The notes below the pieces were generated by a model. The model had not been told where the DNA came from. It did not search any database and worked only from the letters and a program-made list of their open reading frames with translations. 32,965 nt of DNA from Bacilli bacterium (lineage in GTDB: Bacteria; Bacillota_I; Bacilli_A; RF39; UBA660). The position numbers and the translations under genes are program-made. Below, in pieces: positions 26,220-32,965 of this stretch (the stretch's first letter is position 1; the number at the start of each line of letters is the position of its first letter). The DNA lies in the NCBI GenBank assembly GCA_017941235.1, contig JAGAWU010000052.1, positions 1 to 32,965 on the forward strand, in the 5' to 3' direction.

Positions 26220-26225
26220 ATTATA
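26220..26225 (-). promoter_or_regulatory. Possible -10 box of the transglutaminase-like gene
   Basis: TATAAT on minus 24 bases upstream of the start, in AAGTTATAATAACT. The -35 region is poor. Confidence 0.35.
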
Positions 26226-26250
26226 ACTTATAGGTTTTTAAAATAAAAGA

Positions 26251-26835
26251 TTAAATTACTTTTTTTGAATCTGTTTTATTTTCTTTATCTATAAGTCTTT
26301 TTGTTTCACAAGAGTAAAACAATGTGTTTTCTTCTTCTCCAAAACATATACCACCATACTTTTCTATTGTTTTTCTAGATGCTATATTGCCTTTTTCTGT
26401 AGTGATCCAAAAATCATTTATTCCTTGTTCTTTTAATAATTCTCCTAAAAGACATAATGCTTGATAGGCATAGTTTTTTCCTCTATACTTTTCTGAAATC
26501 TCGTATCCAATATCACCAAGTGATTTTTTTATGTGATATCCTCTGTAACTAATATTACCTACTACCTCAGTAGTATTATGTATACATATGACATAGTTTT
26601 TTACTATTTTAGTAGAACCATACTCTCTAATATCTACTATATCACCTTCTTTAGAAGGGGTTTTTAAAAAATATATTTTTCTTTTTATATCAAGAATATC
26701 CTCTATCACTTCATCTATTTGATATTGTAAATATTCTTTATCTAAGGAGTTTAGTTCTTCATCATATTTTTTCTCTTCTATTTCTTCTCTTTTTTTCTGT
26801 AATTGTTTTAATCTTTTTTCTAATTCTTCTATCAT
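26251..26835 (-). CDS. GNAT acetyltransferase with N-terminal coiled coil
   Basis: The start at 26835 is chosen because GGGTG lies at the right distance; an in-frame GTG 9 bases earlier is part of it. In 194 aa, residues 1-58 are a highly charged helix with heptad-like spacing. Residues about 85-177 form a GNAT domain: VVGNISYRGY, then GDIGYEISEKYRGKNYAYQAL with the acetyl-CoA loop at R118-G-K-N-Y-A, and NIASRKTIEKYGG, as in RimJ/RimL-type enzymes. The C-terminal 17 residues are Lys-rich. The acceptor substrate is unknown. The coiled coil could mediate dimerisation or attach to a partner. It has its own promoter beside an intergenic inverted repeat. Confidence 0.75.
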   Translation of the reverse strand: MIEELEKRLKQLQKKREEIEEKKYDEELNSLDKEYLQYQIDEVIEDILDIKRKIYFLKTPSKEGDIVDIREYGSTKIVKNYVICIHNTTEVVGNISYRGYHIKKSLGDIGYEISEKYRGKNYAYQALCLLGELLKEQGINDFWITTEKGNIASRKTIEKYGGICFGEEENTLFYSCETKRLIDKENKTDSKKVI

Positions 26836-26852
26836 TTTATACACCCAAATTA

Positions 26853-26881
26853 ATTATACAAGAACAAAAGATTTAAGTAAA
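26853..26881 (-). promoter_or_regulatory. Promoter of the GNAT gene
   Basis: On minus, TTTACT at 26881-26876 and TATAAT at 26858-26853 with a 17-base spacer. The -35 touches an inverted repeat arm that starts at 26881. Confidence 0.6.
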
Positions 26882-26943
26882 CCAAAATTGCTAACCAAAC
26901 TTCCTATTAGTAACCTTTCTTATTAGTAGGTTTAAATTTTGGT
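26881..26943. repeat. Intergenic inverted repeat with nested direct repeats
   Basis: Perfect nine-base outer arms ACCAAAATT (26881-26889) and AATTTTGGT (26935-26943) enclose 45 bases. Inside are two copies of TATTAGTA (26905-26912 and 26921-26928), 16 bases apart, flanked by CC and GG so that CCTA/TAGG can pair. It lies between the J-like gene terminator and the GNAT promoter. Confidence 0.5.
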
Positions 26944-26981
26944 AGTTGCTACATTTACTAAAATATACTTTCATTATAAAT

Positions 26982-27005
26982 AAAAAACTAAGTTTTAAAA
27001 CTTAG
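26982..27005 (-). terminator. Intrinsic terminator of the J-domain-like gene
   Basis: The palindrome CTAAGTTTTAAAACTTAG (26988-27005) is followed on minus by six T. The stop codon of the J-like gene lies inside the stem. Confidence 0.7.
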
Positions 27006-27903
27006 CTTTCTTGAATATTTTTTCTTTTACTTCTTCTACAGTTTCACTTAATGTATCGTTTTTTTCTAAAGTTTCAAATATTTTATATAATAATTCATCG
27101 GAATTAGTATTTGTTTCTTTTTTTAATAATTCTATTTGAAGTCTTATTTTTAGATACTCTATAAATGTTTTATTATTACCTAGTGATATTTCTCTTTTAT
27201 AATTTATTTTTATAAAATTATAATTAATTTCTTCTAAATTTAGTTTTGTTATAAAACTATATAATTCTTTTATGTATTCATTAAATGTATTTTCGTAACC
27301 ATATGTTTGATCATTTTGATATGCACTTAAGATTTCTCTTGTATTTATATTTAATACTTGTGATATTTTCTTTTCAGCAACTCTGTTTTGTAGCCATTCT
27401 ACAATAGATAAACTTTTGTCTTTATTATTGTCTTCATATTCATCTATTATATAAGTAATTGAACCATTAAACGTTGTTAACTCATTATATAATGAATATA
27501 TTAAATCTTTATTCTTATAATACTTAATCATTAGGCTTTCATAATAGTCAATTATACTTCCAGTATATCCTGTTCTCATTTTATATGTGTCATATCTATA
27601 TCTTGCTTCTGTATAACTTAAATCAAATATTTTTGCATATTCTGTAACTTTTTCTTTATATAAATCAACATTATTTTTTGCTTCTTGTGTATTTTGACTA
27701 TCTTTTTTGTCTTTGTTTTTTAAAAATTCTTTTAAAACACTGTGTGCTTCATTTACTATGTACATTTTATCTTCTTTTGCGTTTGGATTTAAATCTGTAT
27801 GATATTTTTTTGCTTCTGTTCTGTAATTATCTAACAATTCTTTTTCTGTAAAATTCTCATTTTTAAGATGTAATATTTCAAGTGATTCACTTAGTGTTAA
27901 CAT
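26995..27903 (-). CDS. J-domain-like protein with HTD in place of HPD
   Basis: The start at 27903 (MLTLSESLEILHL) follows AGGGGGACC; an earlier in-frame start lies upstream of the promoter and is excluded. Residues about 3-62 look like a J domain: short helix I, helix II with LLDNYRTEAKKY, the loop HTD (35-37) and helix III NEAHSVLKEFL. In true J proteins the loop is HPD, needed to stimulate DnaK ATPase; Pro is replaced here by Thr. The remaining 240 residues are charged, with no zinc fingers and no membrane span; I recognise nothing in them. The total of 302 aa is unlike DnaJ. It is a single-gene unit with the best promoter of the window and its own terminator, so it is probably well expressed. 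Confidence 0.6.
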   Translation of the reverse strand: MLTLSESLEILHLKNENFTEKELLDNYRTEAKKYHTDLNPNAKEDKMYIVNEAHSVLKEFLKNKDKKDSQNTQEAKNNVDLYKEKVTEYAKIFDLSYTEARYRYDTYKMRTGYTGSIIDYYESLMIKYYKNKDLIYSLYNELTTFNGSITYIIDEYEDNNKDKSLSIVEWLQNRVAEKKISQVLNINTREILSAYQNDQTYGYENTFNEYIKELYSFITKLNLEEINYNFIKINYKREISLGNNKTFIEYLKIRLQIELLKKETNTNSDELLYKIFETLEKNDTLSETVEEVKEKIFKKAKF

Positions 27904-27931
27904 ACTGGTCCCCCTTTTTTTATGCCAGTAA

Positions 27932-27960
27932 ATTATAACATATAATGCCACTTTTGTCAA
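27932..27960 (-). promoter_or_regulatory. Perfect sigma-A consensus promoter of the J-like gene
   Basis: On minus, TTGACA at 27960-27955 and TATAAT at 27937-27932 with a 17-base spacer. A direct repeat TGGCAT occurs in the spacer (27950-27945) and near the transcript start (27927-27922). Confidence 0.85.
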
Positions 27961-27964
27961 TTTT

Positions 27965-28813
27965 CTATTTTTCTAAACTTTCACTTAATAATTCTTCTAA
28001 AGTTACTAATTTATACCCTCTTTGCTTTATATAGTTTATTATTGTGTTTAAATTTTTATCAGAGTTTCCTAGACTTATTATACTTCCACTTTTTAGTTTG
28101 TTCTTTATTATACTAAATGAGTTGTTATTAGCCATTATTGTAGGTATAATTGTATGCATACTTAAACTATTGCATAGTTCTAATACACTTTTATTATCAT
28201 ATTCTGAATAACAATATTTTGGTGATATATTTGTTATATTAAATAGTGCATGCAAACCTTCTATAAAGGTCTCTCTTTCAAGAGTATCATTATAACTAAG
28301 TAATTCTAATTCATGTCCTTGTTCTTTTAAATAGTTAGTTTCACTTCTGTTATTTTCTATGTATAATCCATCTAGGAAGAATGTTGCTTTAATATTATTC
28401 ATTTTTATAGTTTCAATTATTTTATTTATATCTTCAAATCTTTTAATCTGAAATAAGAGTGCTACTTCATTTGAATCAGTTCTTCCACTTTCTATATATT
28501 TATCAAAATAGTCATCTACTTTTTTATTAGGCTTTTCTTCATCAAAAACATATAAACTATCATTATAAGTACCATATTTCTTCATTTTCATAAAACTTTC
28601 TTTTTCATTTACCACTTTTTTGTTTTTGCCTGGAGTTACTCTATTATCTTTTACTATTGCGTTTTTTCCATTTTCTTCATATTTATTTTTCTCCTTTTTA
28701 ATTTTCATCATTATTGGATCTTTACTTCTAATTATATCAACTACTTTACTTGTATAATAAAAACTAAAATATAATAGTAATAAACTAAGCATTACTGGAT
28801 ATATTCTTTTCAT
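27965..28813 (-). CDS. Membrane-anchored NodB-fold protein lacking catalytic residues
   Basis: The 282-aa protein has one N-terminal membrane span (about 5-23), a charged linker, and from about 116 a polysaccharide-deacetylase-like region, best seen at NNIKATFFLDGLYIENN (139-155) and YLKEQGHELELLSY (161-174). The family's catalytic motifs are gone: TFDDG is LFQIK (120-124), the H-x-x-x-H metal motif is LLSYND, and the late motifs lack Asp and His. It should therefore be inactive as a deacetylase and may bind glycan or a partner outside the membrane. ATAGGTGAG precedes the start. It follows mreD by 43 bases with no clear promoter or strong terminator between, so it may belong to the mreCD transcript. 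Confidence 0.65.
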   Translation of the reverse strand: MKRIYPVMLSLLLLYFSFYYTSKVVDIIRSKDPIMMKIKKEKNKYEENGKNAIVKDNRVTPGKNKKVVNEKESFMKMKKYGTYNDSLYVFDEEKPNKKVDDYFDKYIESGRTDSNEVALLFQIKRFEDINKIIETIKMNNIKATFFLDGLYIENNRSETNYLKEQGHELELLSYNDTLERETFIEGLHALFNITNISPKYCYSEYDNKSVLELCNSLSMHTIIPTIMANNNSFSIIKNKLKSGSIISLGNSDKNLNTIINYIKQRGYKLVTLEELLSESLEK

Positions 28814-28856
28814 ATACTCACCTATTAAAATATATTATTTAAAATAAAAAAAAGAA

Positions 28857-29330
28857 CTATACATTTATTTTTTTCATATTAAAAACTATTTCTGCATAAA
28901 CTAAGTTTATTAATATAGAATGAATTATATAATATATTAGTTCTTTTAACGATATTATTGTCATTTTAGAGATATTAAAAATTATTACTTCTGTTATTTC
29001 ATATATTATTATTATAATTATTGAAAATATTATATTACTTTTAAAATCTATTTTAAACTTTTTATATATTGAAATGGTTATTATTCCTAAAATTAAAAAT
29101 ATAAAACTATTAAAAAATAGTAAATTAGTCATAAATAAATCATATAATAATCCTGTTATAAATACTTCTCTTAAATATTTTTTATTTGTTTTATAGTATG
29201 GATAAATTAAATATATAGTTAAAGGAACAAATAGTGGTGTAAACAATGATAAACTATTTTTCCAATAAGGTAGTAGATTAGATAAAATGATGTCTAAAAT
29301 AAATGAAATTATTATTATTAGCTTACTCAT
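28857..29330 (-). CDS. mreD: Rod shape-determining protein MreD
   Basis: MreD is a small integral membrane protein of the elongation machinery for lateral peptidoglycan synthesis. The 157-aa product has five or six hydrophobic segments and few conserved residues, as usual for MreD; LLYDLFMTNLLF matches the family's central region. The start at 29330 follows AGGTGAG; an in-frame GTG 9 bases earlier lies in that ribosome site. It overlaps the end of mreC by 8 bases, so the two are coupled. The assignment rests on topology, size and position after mreC. Confidence 0.8.
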   Translation of the reverse strand: MSKLIIIISFILDIILSNLLPYWKNSLSLFTPLFVPLTIYLIYPYYKTNKKYLREVFITGLLYDLFMTNLLFFNSFIFLILGIITISIYKKFKIDFKSNIIFSIIIIIIYEITEVIIFNISKMTIISLKELIYYIIHSILINLVYAEIVFNMKKINV

Positions 29331-30093
29331 TATTCTCACCTAATACGCTTACATAGTGAATGCTATTAAAGTTTATTTCTGACTTTATATATATTTTTTT
29401 ACTTAAACTATATTTTTCGTTTTCTATATGTTCTACTTTACCTATGTATATTCCTTTAGGTATTTCTTTTTCCATACCACTTGTTATTATTTCGTCCCCT
29501 TTTTTTATATTACTACTTTTATCTATGTTTTTTACTATTATTAAATTATCTTTTACATCTTCTATTATTCCAATGTAATCATTTTCTTTTGATCTAATTA
29601 TAATAGATGTTTTATATTTATTGGAACTTTTTGAGAGTAATTTTACCTCACTTGAATTTTTATATACTTTACTTATTTTTCCTATCAAACCTTTAGTTGT
29701 TACTACTGCCATATTATTTCTCAGTCCATCTTTTTCTCCTTTATCTATCTCTAAAGTATTTAAAAAATAAGTTTTATTTCTAGTAGTAACTGTACTATTA
29801 ATTATTTTGTAATTAGGATATACTTTTTTTAAATCAAGTAATTCTTTTAATTCGTTTAATTCTTCTTTATATAATTTATTAGTTTTAGAAAAAACTATAT
29901 TTTCATAGTCTTTCAAATCATCATTAATTAAAATTTTCTTTAAACTACTGGTTATACTTTTAATACTATTTTCAATTTGGTTAACATTTCTATCTATTCT
30001 TAGGGAATAATTAATAGAGATTATTCCAATTATTATTATAAATACAACTAATATCTTATTTATTTTATTTTTTCTTTTCATAATTTTTATCAT
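29323..30093 (-). CDS. mreC: Rod shape-determining protein MreC
   Basis: MreC links the Mre cytoskeleton to cell-wall synthases outside the membrane. In 256 aa: a short basic N-terminus, one membrane span at about 13-30, a coiled coil at about 35-90, and a two-part beta domain containing VVTTKGLIGKISKV and GDEIITSGMEKEIPKGIYIG, both typical of MreC. The start at 30093 overlaps the radC stop by 4 bases (ATGA); a second ATG 12 bases later has no better ribosome site. mreB, which normally lies between radC and mreC in Bacilli, is absent. Confidence 0.92.
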   Translation of the reverse strand: MIKIMKRKNKINKILVVFIIIIGIISINYSLRIDRNVNQIENSIKSITSSLKKILINDDLKDYENIVFSKTNKLYKEELNELKELLDLKKVYPNYKIINSTVTTRNKTYFLNTLEIDKGEKDGLRNNMAVVTTKGLIGKISKVYKNSSEVKLLSKSSNKYKTSIIIRSKENDYIGIIEDVKDNLIIVKNIDKSSNIKKGDEIITSGMEKEIPKGIYIGKVEHIENEKYSLSKKIYIKSEINFNSIHYVSVLGENNE

Positions 30094-30773
30094 AAGAAAA
30101 TATCACTTTGTTCATAAAAGCTATAATAATTATTATCACTTATTATAATATGATCTAAAACTGGTATTCCAAATGTATCTCCTATCTCTTTTATTGCTTT
30201 AGTAAATCTAATATCTTCGCTACTAGGTTTAGTATTTCCAGAAGGATGATTATGTATACAAATAATTGAAGATGCACTTCTTAAATATGCTTCCTTAAAT
30301 ATCTCTCTAGGATGAACTGAACTTCTATTTATTGTTCCCATAAATAATAGTTTCCTTTCTATTAATTCTTGATTATTATTAAAATAAAAGCAAAAGAATT
30401 TTTCTTGTTTTAAGTCTTTAAATAAGTATTTATTATCTAAAAATATATTCTTTGGATTAGTCCACTTTTGTTTTTTCTTTTCTTTTCCTTCTAAGAAAAT
30501 TCTTCTTCCTAATTCAATTACTGATTCCAGTTCTATTGCTTTTACTTTTCCAATTCCTTTTATATTAAGTAACTTATTATAATTAATATCTTTTAAATCA
30601 GTAATATCATTTATTTCTTTTAGTATTTCATAACTTAATTCAGTTACACTTTTATCCTTTGTACCTGTTTTTAATATAATTGATAAAAGTTCAGCGTTTG
30701 ATAAATTTTCCTTTCCTACTTCTAGGAATCTTTCTCTTGGCCTTTCTTTTTCTGGAATGTTTTTTACTTTCAT
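30090..30773 (-). CDS. radC: RadC family protein (JAMM/MPN domain)
   Basis: The 227-aa protein has an N-terminal region with RERFLEVGKENLSNAELLSI and a helix-hairpin-helix at about 68-92 (LLNIKGIGKVKAIELESV), then a JAMM metalloprotease-like domain with IHNHPSGNTKPSSED; H174, H176 and D187 are the metal ligands. The family was named for DNA repair, but its biochemical role is unsettled. GGTGATAGT precedes the start. It lies between the SPOR-like gene (39 bases upstream) and mreC (4-base overlap), the same neighbourhood as in Bacillus apart from missing genes. Confidence 0.94.
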   Translation of the reverse strand: MKVKNIPEKERPRERFLEVGKENLSNAELLSIILKTGTKDKSVTELSYEILKEINDITDLKDINYNKLLNIKGIGKVKAIELESVIELGRRIFLEGKEKKKQKWTNPKNIFLDNKYLFKDLKQEKFFCFYFNNNQELIERKLLFMGTINRSSVHPREIFKEAYLRSASSIICIHNHPSGNTKPSSEDIRFTKAIKEIGDTFGIPVLDHIIISDNNYYSFYEQSDIFL

Positions 30774-30812
30774 ACTATCACCAATTATATTATTATATTT
30801 TTTTTAGGCTTT

Positions 30813-31262
30813 TCACATACTTTCTTTATTAATTATTAATTCTTCGTAACTAGATAATATTACAGAATTAATAGTTCTTATTTCATCATCCCTTTTAGCA
30901 TCTTTAAGTAATTTATCAAATTGCTCTAAATTAGTGTTAAAAGCTTTATTAGTTATATTTTTAGTTTTTATAAATAAGTTATAACCCAAATTATTATAGA
31001 GTTTACTTACTTTTTCTAAATTGTCTTTATTTTTACTTAATCCTACGACTGCTAAAAACTTGTTATTTTCCTTTAAAACTATAAAATCATTTATATCTCT
31101 AGTATCATGAACTAAACTTTCTTTAGTGTCATAACTTCCTAATTCTAACATATAAGTATTATTCTTATTTCTTGATTCATTAGTTTTATCAAATAATACT
31201 TTAGCTGATGTTACTCCCAATATCATTACTACAACTGCTGCTGTTAAAAATCCTTTATTCAT
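30813..31262 (-). CDS. Membrane protein with SPOR-like extracellular domain
   Basis: The 149-aa protein has one N-terminal membrane span (about 5-22) followed by an exported part. Residues about 37-95 follow the SPOR pattern: YMLELGSYDTKES, then a strand FIVLKENNKFLAVVGL, and a helix KVSKLYNNLGY. SPOR domains bind glycan strands stripped of stem peptides at division sites. In Bacillus subtilis the SPOR protein SpoIIB lies just upstream of the maf-radC-mreBCD block, and this gene is 39 bases before radC. I infer a SpoIIB-like role in wall or septum work, but the domain match is weak by eye. GGTGA precedes the start, and no clear promoter is seen. Confidence 0.5.
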   Translation of the reverse strand: MNKGFLTAAVVVMILGVTSAKVLFDKTNESRNKNNTYMLELGSYDTKESLVHDTRDINDFIVLKENNKFLAVVGLSKNKDNLEKVSKLYNNLGYNLFIKTKNITNKAFNTNLEQFDKLLKDAKRDDEIRTINSVILSSYEELIINKESM

Positions 31263-31356
31263 ATTATCACCATGTTTATGATACCAATCTCTTTTTAAAG
31301 ATTTTGTCGAAATAAATTAAGTAATAAGTAAAATAATGACAAGTTAACATTAAAAT

Positions 31357-31385
31357 ATGTCATATTTCTTTTTTAAAAGTATAAT
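31357..31385 (+). promoter_or_regulatory. Probable promoter of the PASTA gene
   Basis: ATGTCA at 31357-31362 and TATAAT at 31380-31385 with a 17-base spacer. The leader would be about 29 bases, containing AAGGAGG at 31406-31412. Confidence 0.5.
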
Positions 31386-31420
31386 TTATAGTATTCTTAT
31401 AATATAAGGAGGATATGAAA

Positions 31421-32965
31421 ATGAAGAAAAAAGTTTTTGTATATATTTTACTTATTTTAAATTTAATTATGTTTTTATCTAATATTTTAATAGATACCAT
31501 TTTAAAAAAGAATTACAATATAGATTTAATTGTTTGCACTAGTGTCCTTTTTGCAACAACATTATTTATTTTACTATATGTTATTAAGGATAAAAGCGAT
31601 AAACATTTATTTTTAAATATTGGGTTAATCTTTTTAGTTATATATAATGTATTTTTACTTAATGGGAATTTGAATTTTATTAATTTAAAATTTTTACAAA
31701 AAGTTCCTAATTTTACTGATAAAAGTTATCAAGAGATTATTAAGTGGAGTTCAAAAAATAATATAATAGTTAATGAAGATTATGAATATAGTGATACTAT
31801 AAAATCTAATTATATAGTTTATCAGAGTGATATTAATAAACCTTTATTTAAGATAAAAGAGATAAAAGTAATAGTCAGTGATGGTAAAGATCCTAATAAA
31901 GAAGTTTCAATACCTGATATGTCTAATATGAAATTTGATGATGTTATAGAATTTATTGAAGATAATAATCTTACTAATGTTAAAATAGAATATGAAGATT
32001 CAGATTTAGAAGAAGATATGCTTATTAGTCAAAGTAAAGTTGGTAATATTAGAAGAAATGAAGAAGTTACATTTACTTTTTCTAGAGGAGATATTAATAC
32101 TGATGAAGTTACATTAAAAGATTTAACTAATATTAGTAAGTTAAGAGCTACTAGTTACTTAAAGAAATATAAGATTGATTATGAGCTAGAAGATGATTTT
32201 AGTGATAAGATAAAGTATGATTTTGTTATTAGCCAAAGTATTTCTAAGGGAACCAAAATTAAAACAAGTGATGAAAAAATAAAACTTACTATTTCTAAGG
32301 GTAAACAGATTAAAGTTCCTGATCTTGATAATATGTCTTTGGAAGAAATTATTAAATGGACTAATGATAATAAAATTAAACTTGAAGTTAATAAAAAGTA
32401 TGATGATACTGTTAAGAAAGATAAAATAATTAGTTCTAATTATAAAAAAGGTGATTCTATTAAAGAAAATGATAAGCTAATACTTACTATTTCTAAAGGT
32501 AATATCACTATGAAGGAATTCTCTTCTCTATCTGATTTTATAAATTGGGCTAAGAATTATAGTATTGCAACATCTATTGATTATGAATTTAGTAACTCTG
32601 TACCTAATGGTTCGATTATTGGCTTTTCTCATAAGAAAGGTGATGTAATTAAAAATAATGATACTATAGTTGTTACTATATCTAATGGTGATACTACTGC
32701 GGTACCTAATTTTATTGGAATGAAAAAATCTTTGATAGTTTCTAAATGTAATAGCATGGATTTAAATTGTTCTTTCCAATATCAAGATAGTTCTAAGGCT
32801 AAAGATACAGCAGTTAGACAATCACTTAGTGCTGGTAGTAAGCTTGCTAAAGGTGCAAGTATATCAATTACTTTATCGAGTGGTAAAGAAAATACTACTT
32901 CATCAAGTAATAATAACAATAATACAAATAATTCTAATAATAGTAATAAAAATTCTAATAATAAT
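31421..32965 (+). CDS. Membrane protein with six PASTA repeats, no kinase (partial)
   Basis: The gene runs off the right edge: 515 codons are visible with no stop. The start at 31421 lies 8 bases after AAGGAGG; an ATG at 31415 is too close to it. Residues 1-85 hold three hydrophobic spans and no kinase or transpeptidase domain. From about residue 94 there are six PASTA-like units of 60-65 residues. Examples are VPDLDNMSLEEIIKW and VPNFIGMKKSLIV, with units often ending TISKG, TFSRG or TLSSG. After about residue 490 the chain becomes Asn/Ser-rich. PASTA domains usually sit on PknB kinases or penicillin-binding proteins and sense muropeptides or lipid II outside the cell. Here they stand on a plain membrane anchor. 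The gene is divergent from the SPOR-radC-mre unit, suggesting a cell-wall role. Confidence 0.82.
   Translation, partial: MKKKVFVYILLILNLIMFLSNILIDTILKKNYNIDLIVCTSVLFATTLFILLYVIKDKSDKHLFLNIGLIFLVIYNVFLLNGNLNFINLKFLQKVPNFTDKSYQEIIKWSSKNNIIVNEDYEYSDTIKSNYIVYQSDINKPLFKIKEIKVIVSDGKDPNKEVSIPDMSNMKFDDVIEFIEDNNLTNVKIEYEDSDLEEDMLISQSKVGNIRRNEEVTFTFSRGDINTDEVTLKDLTNISKLRATSYLKKYKIDYELEDDFSDKIKYDFVISQSISKGTKIKTSDEKIKLTISKGKQIKVPDLDNMSLEEIIKWTNDNKIKLEVNKKYDDTVKKDKIISSNYKKGDSIKENDKLILTISKGNITMKEFSSLSDFINWAKNYSIATSIDYEFSNSVPNGSIIGFSHKKGDVIKNNDTIVVTISNGDTTAVPNFIGMKKSLIVSKCNSMDLNCSFQYQDSSKAKDTAVRQSLSAGSKLAKGASISITLSSGKENTTSSSNNNNNTNNSNNSNKNSNNN

Noticed and set aside
28817-28860. T-rich run after mreD as a terminator
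   Set aside because: The only hairpin available is made of A-T pairs with a large loop, too weak to call, though partial termination is not excluded.
31398-31403. TATAAT just before the PASTA gene
   Set aside because: A transcript from it would start within the SD, so the copy at 31380-31385 is the better -10.
1-32965. UGA-as-Trp code, as in Mycoplasma, given the AT-rich composition
   Set aside because: Trp is TGG at conserved positions and TGA serves as the stop of several genes with overlapping starts.
1-32965. tRNA, rRNA, CRISPR arrays or riboswitches
   Set aside because: No cloverleaf, spaced repeat array or known aptamer core could be recognised in the short intergenic regions.

Overview
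The window is strongly AT-rich and almost entirely coding, with no gene-free stretch longer than about 180 bases. Trp is encoded by TGG, and TGA ends several genes (for example at 16669-16671 and 30090-30092), so the standard bacterial code applies and not the Mycoplasma code. The gene content points to a Gram-positive Bacillota: a fused SecDF next to Rel and Dtd, a ComN-like protein beside secDF, a radC-mreC-mreD block with a SPOR-like membrane protein in the place of spoIIB, PASTA repeats and InlB-type B repeats. An uncultured AT-rich gut lineage of Bacilli (RF39-like) would fit; that placement is inference. Nearly all genes lie on the minus strand. Only the pilus ATPase, one methyltransferase and the PASTA protein are on plus. 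Many first in-frame starts are too early, so the starts given here are set by Shine-Dalgarno (SD) sites.

Region 1 (1-5460) is a type IV pilus-like locus. Two minus-strand genes carry prepilin N-termini: a giant protein open at the window edge with six InlB-type repeats, and a 213-aa pseudopilin. Opposite them is a GspE/PilB-type ATPase with an odd acidic tail. Region 2 (5496-10537) is a compact minus operon: lepA, two helix-turn-helix genes, hemW, an HD-domain hydrolase and tmk. A divergent promoter region with a perfect palindrome separates lepA from a SAM methyltransferase that seems to have almost no leader (10645-11427). Region 3 (11443-16346) is secDF-rel-dtd, behind a bidirectional terminator. 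Region 4 (16424-19227) holds a comN-like gene, a tyrosine recombinase, and two tandem paralogues of a family I do not recognise.

Region 5 (19300-25181) carries pyrG with a leader terminator that looks like an attenuator, topA, a COG2509-type flavoprotein and rnhB. Region 6 (25239-28813) is the least conventional: a transglutaminase-like protein, a coiled-coil GNAT, a J-domain-like protein with HTD in place of HPD behind a perfect sigma-A promoter, and a membrane-anchored NodB-fold protein that lacks the deacetylase catalytic residues. Region 7 (28857-31262) is SPOR-like protein-radC-mreC-mreD, with mreB missing from its usual slot. Divergent from it is a kinase-less protein with three membrane segments and six PASTA repeats, running off the right edge (31421-32965).

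The candidates for undescribed biology are the pilin/InlB-repeat fusion with its tailed ATPase, the tandem unknown paralogues, the pseudo-deacetylase, the two regulators between lepA and hemW, and the pyrG leader. No CRISPR, IS element, prophage, tRNA or rRNA is visible.
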